DNA of 64,000 nucleotides from Escherichia hormaechei_A (GCA_042434945.1 CP170191.1:2542001-2606000); one strand, 5' to 3'; positions 7,993 to 17,128 are shown, counted from the first letter of the stretch. Program-made: numbers and translations. Notes: generated by a model from the sequence alone, not told the origin.

Positions 7993-9026
7993 GATTTCGT
8001 CCTCGGGTCAAAGAGTTGATACAGCATGTCGGAGAGCAGGTTCAGCATCACGAAGATGACCCCCACCAGCAGCACGCAGCCCATGACCGCGTTCATATCC
8101 CCGAGCAGCAGGCTGCCGGTGAGATACGAACCGAAGCCCGGCCAGGAGAAGACGGTTTCAATCAGCACCGCCCCCTCCAGCAGCGAGCCGTAGGCCAGCG
8201 CCACTACCGTCAGGAGCTGCACGAGAATGTTGCGAAACGCGTGATTCCAGATCACCTGACGTTCAGTTAAGCCCTTCACCCGGGCAGTGATAATGAACTC
8301 CTGCGACAGCTGCGCCAGCATAAAGCTGCGGGTCATGCGGCTGATGTAGGCCAGCGAGTGGAAGCCAAGCAGCGACGCGGGCAAAACCAGATGGTTAATG
8401 GCGTTCCAGAACACCGCGCCGTTCCCGGCCAGCAGCGCATCCACCGTCATCAGTCCGGTGCGGCGTGGGACTACCCCCTCCAGTCCGAGATCCAGACGCC
8501 CCGCGCCCCCCACCCAGCCAAGCCAGGCGTAGAACAGCAGCAGCCCCATCATCCCGACCCAGAAAATCGGCGTGGAATAACCCGCCAGACTGATGATGCG
8601 CACCACGTAGTCGGAAACGCTGTTGCGCCGCGCCGCCGCCAGTACGCCCAGCGGAATGCCCAGACCCGCACCGACGATAATCGCCATCGTCGCCAGCTCG
8701 AGCGTCGCCGGGAAGACGCGCAGAATATCGGCAGTCACCGGTTTACCCGTCAGCAGGGCATTGCCCAGATCGCCGTGCAGCAGGTTATTGAGGTAAATAC
8801 CGAACTGAGCCAGAAGCGACCGGTCGAATCCCAGCTGGTGATAGACCTGCTGATAGGTGCTGTGGTCGGCATCCGGTCCGACAATCGCCAGCACCGGATC
8901 AACGGGCATTACGCGGCCGATGAAAAAGGTCAGCAGCAGAAGGCCGAACAGCGTCACCACCACCTGCGTTAACCGCTTTGAGAAGCGCCGGGTCCGTGAG
9001 CCGGGCGCGAGAATTGCCACGCTCAT
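7989..9026 (-). CDS. ABC transporter permease, DppB/OppB type
   Basis: A 345-residue permease. A single N-terminal helix (VVVTLFGLLLLTFFIGRVMP) is followed by a periplasmic domain and the BPD_transp_1 core with five helices. The EAA loop is at about residues 225-250 (LAQLSQEFIITARVKGLTERQVIWNH). The final motif DMLYQLFDPR is characteristic of DppB-type proteins. It overlaps the substrate-binding-protein gene upstream by 4 bases and the DppC-type gene downstream by 4 bases, so the cassette is tightly coupled. Confidence 0.9.
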   Translation of the reverse strand: MSVAILAPGSRTRRFSKRLTQVVVTLFGLLLLTFFIGRVMPVDPVLAIVGPDADHSTYQQVYHQLGFDRSLLAQFGIYLNNLLHGDLGNALLTGKPVTADILRVFPATLELATMAIIVGAGLGIPLGVLAAARRNSVSDYVVRIISLAGYSTPIFWVGMMGLLLFYAWLGWVGGAGRLDLGLEGVVPRRTGLMTVDALLAGNGAVFWNAINHLVLPASLLGFHSLAYISRMTRSFMLAQLSQEFIITARVKGLTERQVIWNHAFRNILVQLLTVVALAYGSLLEGAVLIETVFSWPGFGSYLTGSLLLGDMNAVMGCVLLVGVIFVMLNLLSDMLYQLFDPRTKS

Positions 9027-10639
9027 TTTTCACCTCCGGTTTTGTAGACGTCGCGCAGGAAGGTCGTGGCCGAGGGGTGCGACTGAAAGTTCTTCACCTC
9101 GTTACGCACCACCACCGAATCCACCATCTGCGACAGGGGGATCATCGCCGGGATCAGCGCGTCGTAGCGGACCTGGATCTGCTGGTAGTCGGCGATCTGT
9201 TTTTCCGGATCGCGCTCCAGCAGGGCCTTGTCGATCATTTCGTTGAGCGGCTTGTCGTAGAAGCTGGTACGCCAGCCCTGGAAGTTGGTCAGACGGGCTT
9301 CATCGCTGTTGTCCGGGTTATAGACCAACGCCCGCAGGCTGGAGTGCGGATGGGGTTCGACGCCGCTACCGCCGCGCCCCACCAGCATGTCGAACTTGCG
9401 CTCGCGCATTGCGCCGTAAATCTGGTTCCCGGTGCCGGTGATGATTTTGGCGTTGATGCCCGCCTGCATCAGCGTCGACTGCACGGCGATGGCGATATTG
9501 AGGAACGGCTGATCCGCCAGCACCCGCAGGGTGGTGTCAAACCCGTCCGGGTAGCCCGCCTCCGCCAGCAGCTTTCTGGCGCGCGGGATATCGAGCCTAT
9601 AGCCCGGGTCCGGCAGCGTGGACGGCATACCCGCCTTGATCGGGCGCTGGTGCAGCACGCCGTAGCCCGGCATCAGCGCGCTGTTGATGCCTTGATAGTC
9701 AATCAGATAGCGCACCGCTTCGCGCACCTTCGGGTTAGCGAAATGGACCTCTTTCATGCTCATCGCCACGTAGTAGACCGTGCCTTTCTGCACGGCTTCG
9801 ACGGTGAGCTGCGGGTCTTTGCGCAGGGCGTTAATGTCCGCCACCGCCATGTTGTTGGCAACGTCGAGGTCGCCTTTCTCAATCATCAGGCGCAGGGTTT
9901 GTGACTCCTGGAAATGACGCAGCACCACCCGACTCATTTTGGGTTCTTCCCGCCAGTATTGCGGGTTGCGCTGCATGCGCAGCATGTCCTTCGCCTGCCA
10001 GGTTTCCAGCATAAACGGGCCGGAACCCGCTTCGTTGGTGGTAAGCCAGCGGTTGCCCCAGTCGTTATTCACCGCGTGCTGCTGCACCGTTTTGCTGTCG
10101 AGCACGCCGAGGTTGCCGAGCGCGCCGAGGGAGTAGATCACCAGCTGCGGATCGTTAGGCTTAGGCAGAACAATTTGCACCGTGTAGGCATCGGGGGCGC
10201 TGATTTGGCTGTCGATGTTTTGCTTAGAAAATCCATACGACTTCCACACCGACGCCTGGGCAAGGTTGAGGTGCAGCAGACGGCGCATCGACCAGACCAC
10301 ATCCTCCGCCGTGAGCGGGTTGCCAGAGTGGAATTTAACGTCGTCACGCAGGTGAAAGGTCAGGGTTTTACGGTCCGGCGAAATATCCCAGGACGTCGCC
10401 AGCGCGGGCCTGACGTTGGTGAGCGCGTTCGGGTCCAGCTCCACCAGCGAGTCGTAGAGATTGACCACAATGCCGACCACTTCGTTACCGGTCATTGCCG
10501 CCGGATCGAGGGTCAGCAGGTTATTCATGTTCATGCCGATGATGAGCTGGTCGGGCGGCGTTTTCGCGTACGCCGCACCGCTCCCCATCATCAGCGAGAG
10601 CGCGAGCAAGCACGCCCCGGCTAAGGGAGATCGTTTCAT
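9023..10639 (-). CDS. Periplasmic substrate-binding protein, SBP_bac_5 (DppA/OppA) family
   Basis: A 538-residue protein with a Sec signal peptide (LAGACLLALSLMMGSGAAYA, cleavage near residue 25). The SBP_bac_5 body begins with a DQLIIGMNMNNLLTLDPAAM segment and has the LTFHLRDDVKFHSG motif typical of the family. Members bind peptides, but also opines, glutathione, nickel-histidine or oligosaccharides. It lies 33 bases after the enolase-superfamily gene and overlaps the permease gene by 4 bases, so it is part of one unit. The presence of an acid-sugar-type enzyme in front suggests a non-peptide ligand, which is inference. Confidence 0.88.
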   Translation of the reverse strand: MKRSPLAGACLLALSLMMGSGAAYAKTPPDQLIIGMNMNNLLTLDPAAMTGNEVVGIVVNLYDSLVELDPNALTNVRPALATSWDISPDRKTLTFHLRDDVKFHSGNPLTAEDVVWSMRRLLHLNLAQASVWKSYGFSKQNIDSQISAPDAYTVQIVLPKPNDPQLVIYSLGALGNLGVLDSKTVQQHAVNNDWGNRWLTTNEAGSGPFMLETWQAKDMLRMQRNPQYWREEPKMSRVVLRHFQESQTLRLMIEKGDLDVANNMAVADINALRKDPQLTVEAVQKGTVYYVAMSMKEVHFANPKVREAVRYLIDYQGINSALMPGYGVLHQRPIKAGMPSTLPDPGYRLDIPRARKLLAEAGYPDGFDTTLRVLADQPFLNIAIAVQSTLMQAGINAKIITGTGNQIYGAMRERKFDMLVGRGGSGVEPHPHSSLRALVYNPDNSDEARLTNFQGWRTSFYDKPLNEMIDKALLERDPEKQIADYQQIQVRYDALIPAMIPLSQMVDSVVVRNEVKNFQSHPSATTFLRDVYKTGGEK

Positions 10640-10672
10640 GTATATATCGCCTGTAGGGTACGTTTTTATCTG

Positions 10673-11827
10673 TCAGTCGTGGCTGACGGTATTGGCTTCG
10701 ATATATGCAAAATTAATGTCTTCGCCCAGTCCCGGGCGTGTCGGCAGACTGACCATGCCGTGTTCGTCCATCGGGTCCACCAGGCTGTTGAGGTACGCCG
10801 CCGGTTGGTCGTAGTCGAGGAACGGGTGCAGCAGGCCGCGCTCGTACCAGCGGCAGTTTTTGATGGCGCCAATCACCGCCAGGCTGGCCGCGCCGTTGCC
10901 GTGTATTTCGCAGTCCATGCCAAAAGATTCCGCCAGGTTCGCCACCTTCAGCGTTGGGGAAATGCCGCCCACGCCGTTCGACCCTGCGCGCAGGATGTCG
11001 CAGGCCCCGGCTTTGATCCAGTCCGCGCGGCTGTGGTGCTTTCCGCCCAGGCTTTCCGGCCCGATAACCGGAATCGAGAGGTTCTCCGCCAGCCACGCGT
11101 AGGAGGCCATGCTCTCCTCTTCCATCGGCTCTTCAAACCAGGCGAAGTCAAGCTTTTCCAGCGCTTTGCCGATATACAGCGCCTCGGTACGGCTGTACCA
11201 GTGGTAGCCGTCAATCATCAGGTCAATGTCCGGGCCAACCGCTTCACGCACGGCGGCACAGGCTTTGACGTCCATCTTTGGATTGGGGGCGAAAGAGACC
11301 GGCGGCATCCAGGTGTGCAGCTTGATGGCCTTGTAACCGCGCGCCACCAGCTTTTCGGCAAAGCTGGCGTACTCCTCTGGCGTGGATAATCCGCCCGGCA
11401 GATCGTCGCCGCACATGGTGCTGCCATAGGCCGGCACCTTATCGCGATAGCCGCCAAGCAGTTTCCAGACCGGCAGGTTGAGCTTACGGCCAATCAGATC
11501 CCACAGCGCCTGTTCAACGAAGCCCAGCGCACGCTCGGTCAGCTGATGCGCGCTTCCCCGCTGCCAGTGCGCCAGATCCTGCCAGATGCGTTCCCGGTTG
11601 AATGCGTCCTGCCCCACCAGCACTTTGCGAAAGAAGGTATTGACCACAAAGGGGCGCACCACTTCCGGCGGCGCGAACGAATATCCGCGGGTACCCTCTT
11701 CTGCCGTGATGGTCAGCATCGCCATTTTGGCCATGCTCTCCGGCCCCGGATGCGAATGCCCCGCGGCGTCAGAGACCCGACGCGTCGGGTACTGAAAAAC
11801 GGTGACGTTTACAGATTCAATTTTCAT
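10673..11827 (-). CDS. Enolase-superfamily enzyme, mandelate racemase subgroup (putative acid-sugar dehydratase)
   Basis: A 384-residue cytosolic enzyme of the mandelate racemase/muconate lactonizing fold. The N-terminal capping domain (about residues 1-125) is followed by the barrel. Visible active-site elements: the second-strand lysine in YKAIKLHTW; metal ligands Asp in LMIDGYHW, Glu in WFEEPM and Glu in IGPES; the Asp of ACDILRAG and the His of EIHGNGA, which pair as the His-Asp dyad of the mandelate racemase subgroup. Such enzymes mostly dehydrate or epimerise sugar acids. The His after KL (KLH) is common in acid-sugar dehydratases. It is the first gene of the ABC operon, so its substrate is probably what the transporter imports. 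The exact reaction is unknown. Confidence 0.82.
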   Translation of the reverse strand: MKIESVNVTVFQYPTRRVSDAAGHSHPGPESMAKMAMLTITAEEGTRGYSFAPPEVVRPFVVNTFFRKVLVGQDAFNRERIWQDLAHWQRGSAHQLTERALGFVEQALWDLIGRKLNLPVWKLLGGYRDKVPAYGSTMCGDDLPGGLSTPEEYASFAEKLVARGYKAIKLHTWMPPVSFAPNPKMDVKACAAVREAVGPDIDLMIDGYHWYSRTEALYIGKALEKLDFAWFEEPMEEESMASYAWLAENLSIPVIGPESLGGKHHSRADWIKAGACDILRAGSNGVGGISPTLKVANLAESFGMDCEIHGNGAASLAVIGAIKNCRWYERGLLHPFLDYDQPAAYLNSLVDPMDEHGMVSLPTRPGLGEDINFAYIEANTVSHD

Positions 11828-12124
11828 TATCGGTCCTTAAGTCCGGCGATAAGCCCAGAAGCAGAAAATGACAAAGGGGTTTTATGATTTTAAAAATGCG
11901 TTTCAGTATGTAATTTAAGCATAAAAAATCAGCACGTCCTCGGACAAAACGCGTTAAGGAGAGGCTATTTTTTGGGCATATGCACGGTCGGACGTGACAA
12001 TTTTCACAAAAGCGCGGGGAAATGTGAGGTTGATCGGGAGACGTTATTTGAAGGTAAGCGCAGAAGCAGGAATATGCTGACCGGCAACAACCCGCGGAAA
12101 CTTCTGCGCTTACAAATCAGTCAA

Positions 12125-12790
12125 CTAACCCGCTTCCGGGGCTGGAACGGCAAGCGTTTCCAGCAGCGCATGCATAGACGCATACCGGCCACTGGCATTG
12201 TTAAAGCTGGCATGATGGCACGCTGGCGAGACGATGAGGGTTTTGAGCCCCGCACTAAGGGCGGCACGGTAGCCGCTCTGGCTGTCCTCAATCACTATGC
12301 ACTGCGAGGCCGTCAGGCCTAATTTTCGCAGCGCCGAGAGATAGACGGCAGGGTGCGGTTTTCCGTAGCGTTCATCGTCGGCGCTGCAAATGACCTCAAA
12401 ATAGTGACCCATCCTGAGTTTCTTAAGCACCGCATGCACGATTTCATGCGACGAAGAGGTGGCAAGTGCAATCCGGTAACCTGCCTCACGAAAATACGAC
12501 ATCACGTCGTAGATGCCTTCTATCGCTTTGCCTTCCCGGCCAATCAGTTCGATGATGCGCAGACGAATGGCCGCTTCAATCATTTCAGGATCGGCCTCAA
12601 GTTTGCAGTATTCGCACCAGGTCCGGGCAATCTCATCCAGCCGCTTGCCTTTCGTCAGTGACTCACACTCTTCGTCGCTGACCTCAGCACGCCAGCCTGC
12701 CAGAGCTGCTTTCTGCGCCTGACGCCACAGGCCTTCGGAGTCAATGATGACGCCATCCATGTCAAAAATTACCGCCTTAACATCCATCAT
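12125..12790 (-). CDS. HAD-superfamily phosphatase, beta-phosphoglucomutase-like subgroup (YniC/2-deoxyglucose-6-phosphatase type)
   Basis: A 221-residue HAD hydrolase. Motif I is FDMDGVIIDSE with nucleophile Asp and acid/base Asp at about residues 9-13. The C1-type helical cap is at about 16-90; motif II is LATSSS, and motifs III-IV are KPHPAVYL and VIEDSQSG. This layout matches small sugar-phosphate phosphatases. Two ATGs in a row are possible (12790 and 12787); the second has the better spacing from GGAG. The gene starts 45 bases after the dalT stop in the same direction, so it is probably the last gene of the dal transcript. A housecleaning role against pentitol or pentulose phosphates would fit, but is inference. 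Confidence 0.82.
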   Translation of the reverse strand: MMDVKAVIFDMDGVIIDSEGLWRQAQKAALAGWRAEVSDEECESLTKGKRLDEIARTWCEYCKLEADPEMIEAAIRLRIIELIGREGKAIEGIYDVMSYFREAGYRIALATSSSHEIVHAVLKKLRMGHYFEVICSADDERYGKPHPAVYLSALRKLGLTASQCIVIEDSQSGYRAALSAGLKTLIVSPACHHASFNNASGRYASMHALLETLAVPAPEAG

Positions 12791-12834
12791 ACGTCTCCGT
12801 GAATGGCCCGACGCTGCCGTCAGGCCTGAATAAA

Positions 12835-14112
12835 TTACGAAATTCCGACCGTTTCACCCTTACAGGTTTCCTGACGAACAAACCCAGGCTGTTCAACCCG
12901 AATAAACGGACACAGGATGAAGGCCACGACATACAGCGCCGTGTAGGCAATGACCACGCCGAGCGTGCTGAACCAGGGCAGCAGCACCACGGCAATCGCC
13001 GGCGCAAGGAAGTTAGACAGACCGGCTGACAGGTTATACACCGAAATCGCCGCCCCCTTGTGCCGCGGCTCCAGCGCCGGGAACACCGCCGCCATCGGTA
13101 CGAAGGCCGCCACAAAAATCCCCAGCGCGATGGCCGGGACCAGTGCCATGGCAAAGTTATGCCCGAAGTGCTGCGGAATGTAGTAAAACGCCAGGCTCGA
13201 GAGCGCCATCCCGATACAGCCAAACCAGCGCACCACCCGCATCCAGCCCATTTTTTCCGCCACCACGCCCCAGAAGACGTTCGAGAAGATGGTGGTGAAG
13301 AAGAATACCGCCCAGACCTGAAGCCACTCGGAGGTGGTGAAGCCCAGTTCGTCAACAAACATCATCGGCATGATGACGGCAAACCCGAACAGGGAGAGGG
13401 TGTTGATGATACGCACCATGCTGGAGAGCAGAATACTGCGGTTGGTGTAGAGCAGCGTCGCTGCACGGCCCAGCTCGGCGAATTTTTCCCGGGTGGAGAG
13501 AGTCTGCATATGCCGTGGCGTTTCCACCTTACGCATAGAGACCAGCGCAATGATCCCGCCGGTTACGCAAAACGCCAGTGCCAGCCACAGGGTGCCCATC
13601 TCCCCGATGTGCGGAATGGTAAAGCTCGGAATGTAGCTGCCGAACACGCCGATGCCGATAGAGTAAACCGCCCAGAACCAGCCCAGCGCCGCGCTGGTAC
13701 TGTCGCTGCGAACGTTATGCACAATGGCGACGATAAAGGCATAGAGGAACAGCGGATAGGCCAGGCCGCGGATCCCGTAGAACAGCAGAATTAATGCGTA
13801 ATTTGCCTGACCCAGACCAAAAACGAGAAACAGGACGTGGAAAACGCACCACAGGACGAAGCCAATCAGCATGGTTTTTTGCGGGGTGATGATTTCAGCC
13901 ACCACGCCGGAAATCCATGCGGAGAGCGCCGCCGCGAGACCGTAGAGCGTGAAGGCGAAAGAGGCTTCAGCAGGCGTGAAGCCCAGCGCCTTAATATAGT
14001 GCGACAGGAATGCCAGCTCGAAACCATCGCCCGTCATAAAGACCGCGATAGCGATATACCCCCAGACCAGACTCAGGGGTAATCCCAGCCATTGTTTGTT
14101 ATTTAACGACAT
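12835..14112 (-). CDS. dalT: DalT, D-arabinitol permease (major facilitator superfamily)
   Basis: A 425-residue, 12-helix MFS transporter, the same length as Klebsiella DalT from memory. The conserved MFS loop motif between helices 2 and 3 is not canonical; helix 1 begins at GLPLSLVWGYIAIAVFMTGDGFELAF. It imports D-arabinitol for DalD and DalK encoded just upstream. The start is ATG at 14112, where similarity to the partner RbtT begins (MSLNNKQWLGLPL versus MSEINKQWLGLPL); the longer frame to 14175 is spurious. The central and C-terminal part shares a 552-bp stretch with rbtT that differs at only one base, and an earlier stretch is also nearly identical, while the region between them differs. 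This patchwork is a sign of gene conversion. Confidence 0.92.
   Translation of the reverse strand: MSLNNKQWLGLPLSLVWGYIAIAVFMTGDGFELAFLSHYIKALGFTPAEASFAFTLYGLAAALSAWISGVVAEIITPQKTMLIGFVLWCVFHVLFLVFGLGQANYALILLFYGIRGLAYPLFLYAFIVAIVHNVRSDSTSAALGWFWAVYSIGIGVFGSYIPSFTIPHIGEMGTLWLALAFCVTGGIIALVSMRKVETPRHMQTLSTREKFAELGRAATLLYTNRSILLSSMVRIINTLSLFGFAVIMPMMFVDELGFTTSEWLQVWAVFFFTTIFSNVFWGVVAEKMGWMRVVRWFGCIGMALSSLAFYYIPQHFGHNFAMALVPAIALGIFVAAFVPMAAVFPALEPRHKGAAISVYNLSAGLSNFLAPAIAVVLLPWFSTLGVVIAYTALYVVAFILCPFIRVEQPGFVRQETCKGETVGIS
12950..13501 (-). repeat. Left arm of 552-bp inverted repeat (inside dalT)
   Basis: Reverse complement of 22446-22997 inside rbtT; on reading the two I find one mismatch (dalT ATGGCGGCGG versus rbtT ATGGCTGCGG). 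A second, shorter near-identical pair lies upstream in the genes (rbtT 21961-22181 against dalT down from 13986). Inverted repeats around the ribitol-arabinitol genes are known from E. coli C. Confidence 0.9.
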
Positions 14113-14179
14113 ATTGACCTCGTTTTTAGGGTACAGGGAACCGCTCCGGCAGCATCGCCGGAGGGTCTTTGCCACAGAA

Positions 14180-15643
14180 TTATGGGTTTCGGTAGTTCAG
14201 GTCGTTTTGGTAAAGCGCGTTAAACTGCTGGTAACGCGTCATCAGCGCACGGTGGCGCGCCGGATCGCTGCGCCAGGTTTTATAGACTTCAGGTTTTTCG
14301 CACACGGAAGCCAGCGGCTTACCGGCTGCGAGACAGGCCAGCCGTGCAGCCCCCAGCGCACCGCCGGTTTCGCCGCCCTTATGCGTCACCACCGGCATCG
14401 CCAGAATATCGGCCAGCAGCTGGGCCCAGAAGGGGCTCCGCGCCCCGCCGCCGACGAGGGAGCACTGTTCAATCTGCGTGCCGCTCTCCTGCAACACGCG
14501 AAGGCCATCGGCAATACCGAAGCTGACGCCTTCCAGCACCGCATACCCCATCAGCGCACGCTGGCTGGAGTGCGTTAGCCCCCAGAACATGCCCCGTGCA
14601 CAGGGATCGTTATGCGGCGTACGTTCCCCGGAAAGGTACGGCAGGAACATCGGCGCGCTCGCTTTCTCCGCATCGCTTAGCTGGGCGATCTCCTCAAGCA
14701 ATGCCAGCTCCGTGACGCCCACCAGACGGCAAAACCACTGTAGACAACTGGCGGCGCTTAACATCACGCTCATCTGATGCCACAGGTTTGGCAGCACGTG
14801 ACAGAACGCGTGCACGGCAGACTGGGGTGCCGGACGGTAGGCATCCGTGACCACAAACAGCACGCCGGAGGTGCCCAGCGAAATAAACGCATCGCCCGGC
14901 GAAACGGCCCCAACCCCTATCGCGCTGACGGCGTTATCTCCCCCGCCGCCGGCAACGATAACCGAGGGGTTCAGACCCCACCGCTGCGCTACCGCAGGTT
15001 CGAGTAGCGCCGAGACCTCACACCCTTCCACCAGCGCAGGCATGGCGGCACGCGACAGCCCACATTTTTCCAGCAGTGCATCCGACCAGTCTCGTTTTCC
15101 CACATCCAGCCACAGCGTCCCGGCCGAGTCCGACATATCAGAGATTTTTTTTCCGGTCATTTTGAAGCGCAGATAATCCTTCGGCAGCAGCACGGTGGCG
15201 AGACGGCTGAAGTTCTGCGGCTCATGACGGCGCACCCAGAGCAGCTTTGGTGCCGTAAACCCCGGCATTGCCAGGTTCCCCGCCACCTGGTGCAGCTCGG
15301 GCGCCATCTCTTCCAGCTCTGCGCACTCCTGCGCGCAGCGGGTGTCATTCCACAGGATGGCCGGACGCAGGGGTTCACCCGCGGCATCCAGCAGTACCGC
15401 ACCGTGCATCTGTCCGGAAAGGCCAATGGCTTTTATCGCCTGCCAGTGGTGGCCGCACTTCTCCCGGAGGGTGGCAATCAGGTATTCGGTTGCCTCCCAC
15501 CAGGCTTCCGGCGATTGTTCAGACCAGTGCGGCTTCGGACGCTGTATCGTCAGCGGCGCGCTATGGGTGGCGACAACGCCGTTGTTTTCGTCAATGACCA
15601 GCGCCTTTACTTCTGATGTGCCAAGATCGATGCCCAGATACAT
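14180..15643 (-). CDS. dalK: DalK, D-xylulose kinase of the D-arabinitol operon (FGGY family)
   Basis: A 487-residue FGGY carbohydrate kinase. It phosphorylates the D-xylulose made by DalD to D-xylulose 5-phosphate, feeding the pentose phosphate pathway. The phosphate-binding N-terminus is YLGIDLGTSEVKALV. GLSGQMHG at about 76-83 is the sugar-binding loop of xylulokinases, and the FGGY signature 2 region is GGGARSPFWAQLLADILAMPV near residues 395-415. ATG at 15643 follows GAGAGG with a 5-base spacer; a GTG two codons earlier is possible but less well placed. It lies 9 bases after dalD. The DNA is GC-rich, unlike the E. coli-like blocks. Chromosomal xylB is a paralogue; the operon context decides the name. 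Confidence 0.92.
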   Translation of the reverse strand: MYLGIDLGTSEVKALVIDENNGVVATHSAPLTIQRPKPHWSEQSPEAWWEATEYLIATLREKCGHHWQAIKAIGLSGQMHGAVLLDAAGEPLRPAILWNDTRCAQECAELEEMAPELHQVAGNLAMPGFTAPKLLWVRRHEPQNFSRLATVLLPKDYLRFKMTGKKISDMSDSAGTLWLDVGKRDWSDALLEKCGLSRAAMPALVEGCEVSALLEPAVAQRWGLNPSVIVAGGGGDNAVSAIGVGAVSPGDAFISLGTSGVLFVVTDAYRPAPQSAVHAFCHVLPNLWHQMSVMLSAASCLQWFCRLVGVTELALLEEIAQLSDAEKASAPMFLPYLSGERTPHNDPCARGMFWGLTHSSQRALMGYAVLEGVSFGIADGLRVLQESGTQIEQCSLVGGGARSPFWAQLLADILAMPVVTHKGGETGGALGAARLACLAAGKPLASVCEKPEVYKTWRSDPARHRALMTRYQQFNALYQNDLNYRNP

Positions 15644-15652
15644 ACCCACCTC

Positions 15653-17020
15653 TCACTTAATCAGCGCGTAGACGTCAGCGATTTTTTCACGCAGAAGCGC
15701 GGCAAAATCTTCCCGGCCGGTCAGATCGCCAAACAGGGCGGTATCGCTGGCATATCGGGCTATCGGATCGTCCGATTCGAACATCGCATGTACCGCAGAG
15801 GCGTTGAGGATACCGTCCTGGTATTCATATGGCAGCTTGCCGTGATGCCACTGCTCCATATAGACGTAGAACAGCGCAGGCAGCATAGCGGTAGCGTCAG
15901 GACGTACGCCGCGCTGGTAACATTCACGCAGCGTTGGGGCGATCATCGCCGGGATCTTCGAAAACCCGTCGGCCGCGACGCGCTGGTTGGTGTCCTGAAT
16001 CCAGGGGTTGGTAAAACGCTTAAGCACTACGTCGCGGTAGGCTGGCAGATCGATGCCATTATCTCCCAGGCAGGGAATGACATCTTCCGTCACGTAGCGG
16101 TCGGCAATCTTGTAGATAAACTCTGTCAGCGTGCTTTCATGGATATACTGCTGCCCGACCAGAGTACCCGCCCAGGCGATACAGCTATGGGAGGCATTGA
16201 GGATGCGGATCTTCGCCTCTTCATAAGGGATGACGGATCCCACCAGCTCCACGCCCACCGTTTCCAGCGCGGGACGAACGTCGCGGAAATTGTCTTCAAC
16301 CACCCACTGAATAAAGCGTTCCCCCATAACCGGGGCGTTATCGTCTATGCCCGTCCGGGCCTTAATGCGCGCCGGGAGATCGGCCGCCGGACGCGGTGTG
16401 ATGCGATCCACCATGGTATTCGGACAGGTCGCATTAGCGCTCAGCCATTCGATGACCCTCTGTTTGCCGCTGAGGGTTAAGAATTCAATCAACCCGTCGT
16501 GGAAGCGCTCGCCGTTATGCCGCACGTTGTCACAGTTAAGCAAGGTTACCGGACCCGCTCCGTTCGCCATACGCGCTTCGAGGATGCGGGCAATTGTCCC
16601 GTAGATGGTTTTACAGCCGCCCTTAATATCGCTCGCCAGATCGGCATTGGCCACATCCAGCCTGTGGCTGGTATCCAGATAGTAGCCCCCCTCCGTCACG
16701 GTAAACGCGATGACCCGAGTCTGCGGGTTCGCCCCTTCGGCAATCAGCGGCTGCAAATCCGCCTGCCACGGGATCAGCGTCTGAATCGAGGCGATCTCTT
16801 CATAGTCTCTCTCGCCTTCCGGGCTGACGGTCTCCAGTACATATCGCCCCTTCTGCGCGGCCAGCGCCTGCACCACATGTTCAGCATCGTTGCGTATGTT
16901 GCCCGCAGCGATGTGCCAGCGCGTATCGCCGCCGGCAATCAGGCGGTGCAGATACCACGCCTGATGCGCACGATGAAAAGACCCCAGTCCAATATGTAGC
17001 CATGTGTATTTCTCGGTCAT
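15653..17020 (-). CDS. dalD: DalD, D-arabinitol 4-dehydrogenase
   Basis: A 455-residue NAD-dependent dehydrogenase of the long-chain mannitol dehydrogenase family. It oxidises D-arabinitol to D-xylulose. The N-terminal nucleotide-binding motif is HIGLGSFHRAHQ (about residues 9-20), and the catalytic motif KIRILNASH (Lys-x4-Asn-x2-His) is around residue 300. The start is ATG at 17020; the upstream in-frame extension to 17110 is not family sequence and crosses the promoter region. It heads the leftward dalD-dalK-dalT transcript. Three copies of a CAAATGA-containing motif lie 39-108 bases upstream and are likely regulator sites. Confidence 0.94.
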   Translation of the reverse strand: MTEKYTWLHIGLGSFHRAHQAWYLHRLIAGGDTRWHIAAGNIRNDAEHVVQALAAQKGRYVLETVSPEGERDYEEIASIQTLIPWQADLQPLIAEGANPQTRVIAFTVTEGGYYLDTSHRLDVANADLASDIKGGCKTIYGTIARILEARMANGAGPVTLLNCDNVRHNGERFHDGLIEFLTLSGKQRVIEWLSANATCPNTMVDRITPRPAADLPARIKARTGIDDNAPVMGERFIQWVVEDNFRDVRPALETVGVELVGSVIPYEEAKIRILNASHSCIAWAGTLVGQQYIHESTLTEFIYKIADRYVTEDVIPCLGDNGIDLPAYRDVVLKRFTNPWIQDTNQRVAADGFSKIPAMIAPTLRECYQRGVRPDATAMLPALFYVYMEQWHHGKLPYEYQDGILNASAVHAMFESDDPIARYASDTALFGDLTGREDFAALLREKIADVYALIK

Positions 17021-17058
17021 TGTTCTGTTCTCCAGTGAGGTTATGGCTGAACTGTAGA

Positions 17059-17128
17059 TGATCATTTGATTAAAATAAGAGCTAAAGATCACAAAAGAAC
17101 AAATGACCATTCAAATAACAAATGACCA
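17059..17128. promoter_or_regulatory. Three repeated operator-like sites upstream of dalD
   Basis: AACAAATGACCA occurs as a direct repeat at 17098-17109 and 17117-17128, 19 bases apart, about two helical turns. An inverted copy with 10 of 12 matches (ATCAAATGATCA on the minus strand) lies at 17059-17070. The cluster sits between divergent dalD and dalR, where SorC-type regulators bind. It is the best candidate for DalR operators, though binding has not been shown. Confidence 0.6.

Noticed and set aside
8978..9904. 308-codon ORF antisense to the substrate-binding protein gene
   Set aside because: Antisense shadow in GC-rich DNA; the sense gene has a signal peptide and full family motifs.
13060..13794. 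ORF of 244 codons antisense to dalT, repeated antisense to rbtT at 22195-22887
   Set aside because: Its conservation only reflects the dalT/rbtT inverted repeat; composition (many His, Gln, Arg) is typical of an antisense frame of a membrane protein.
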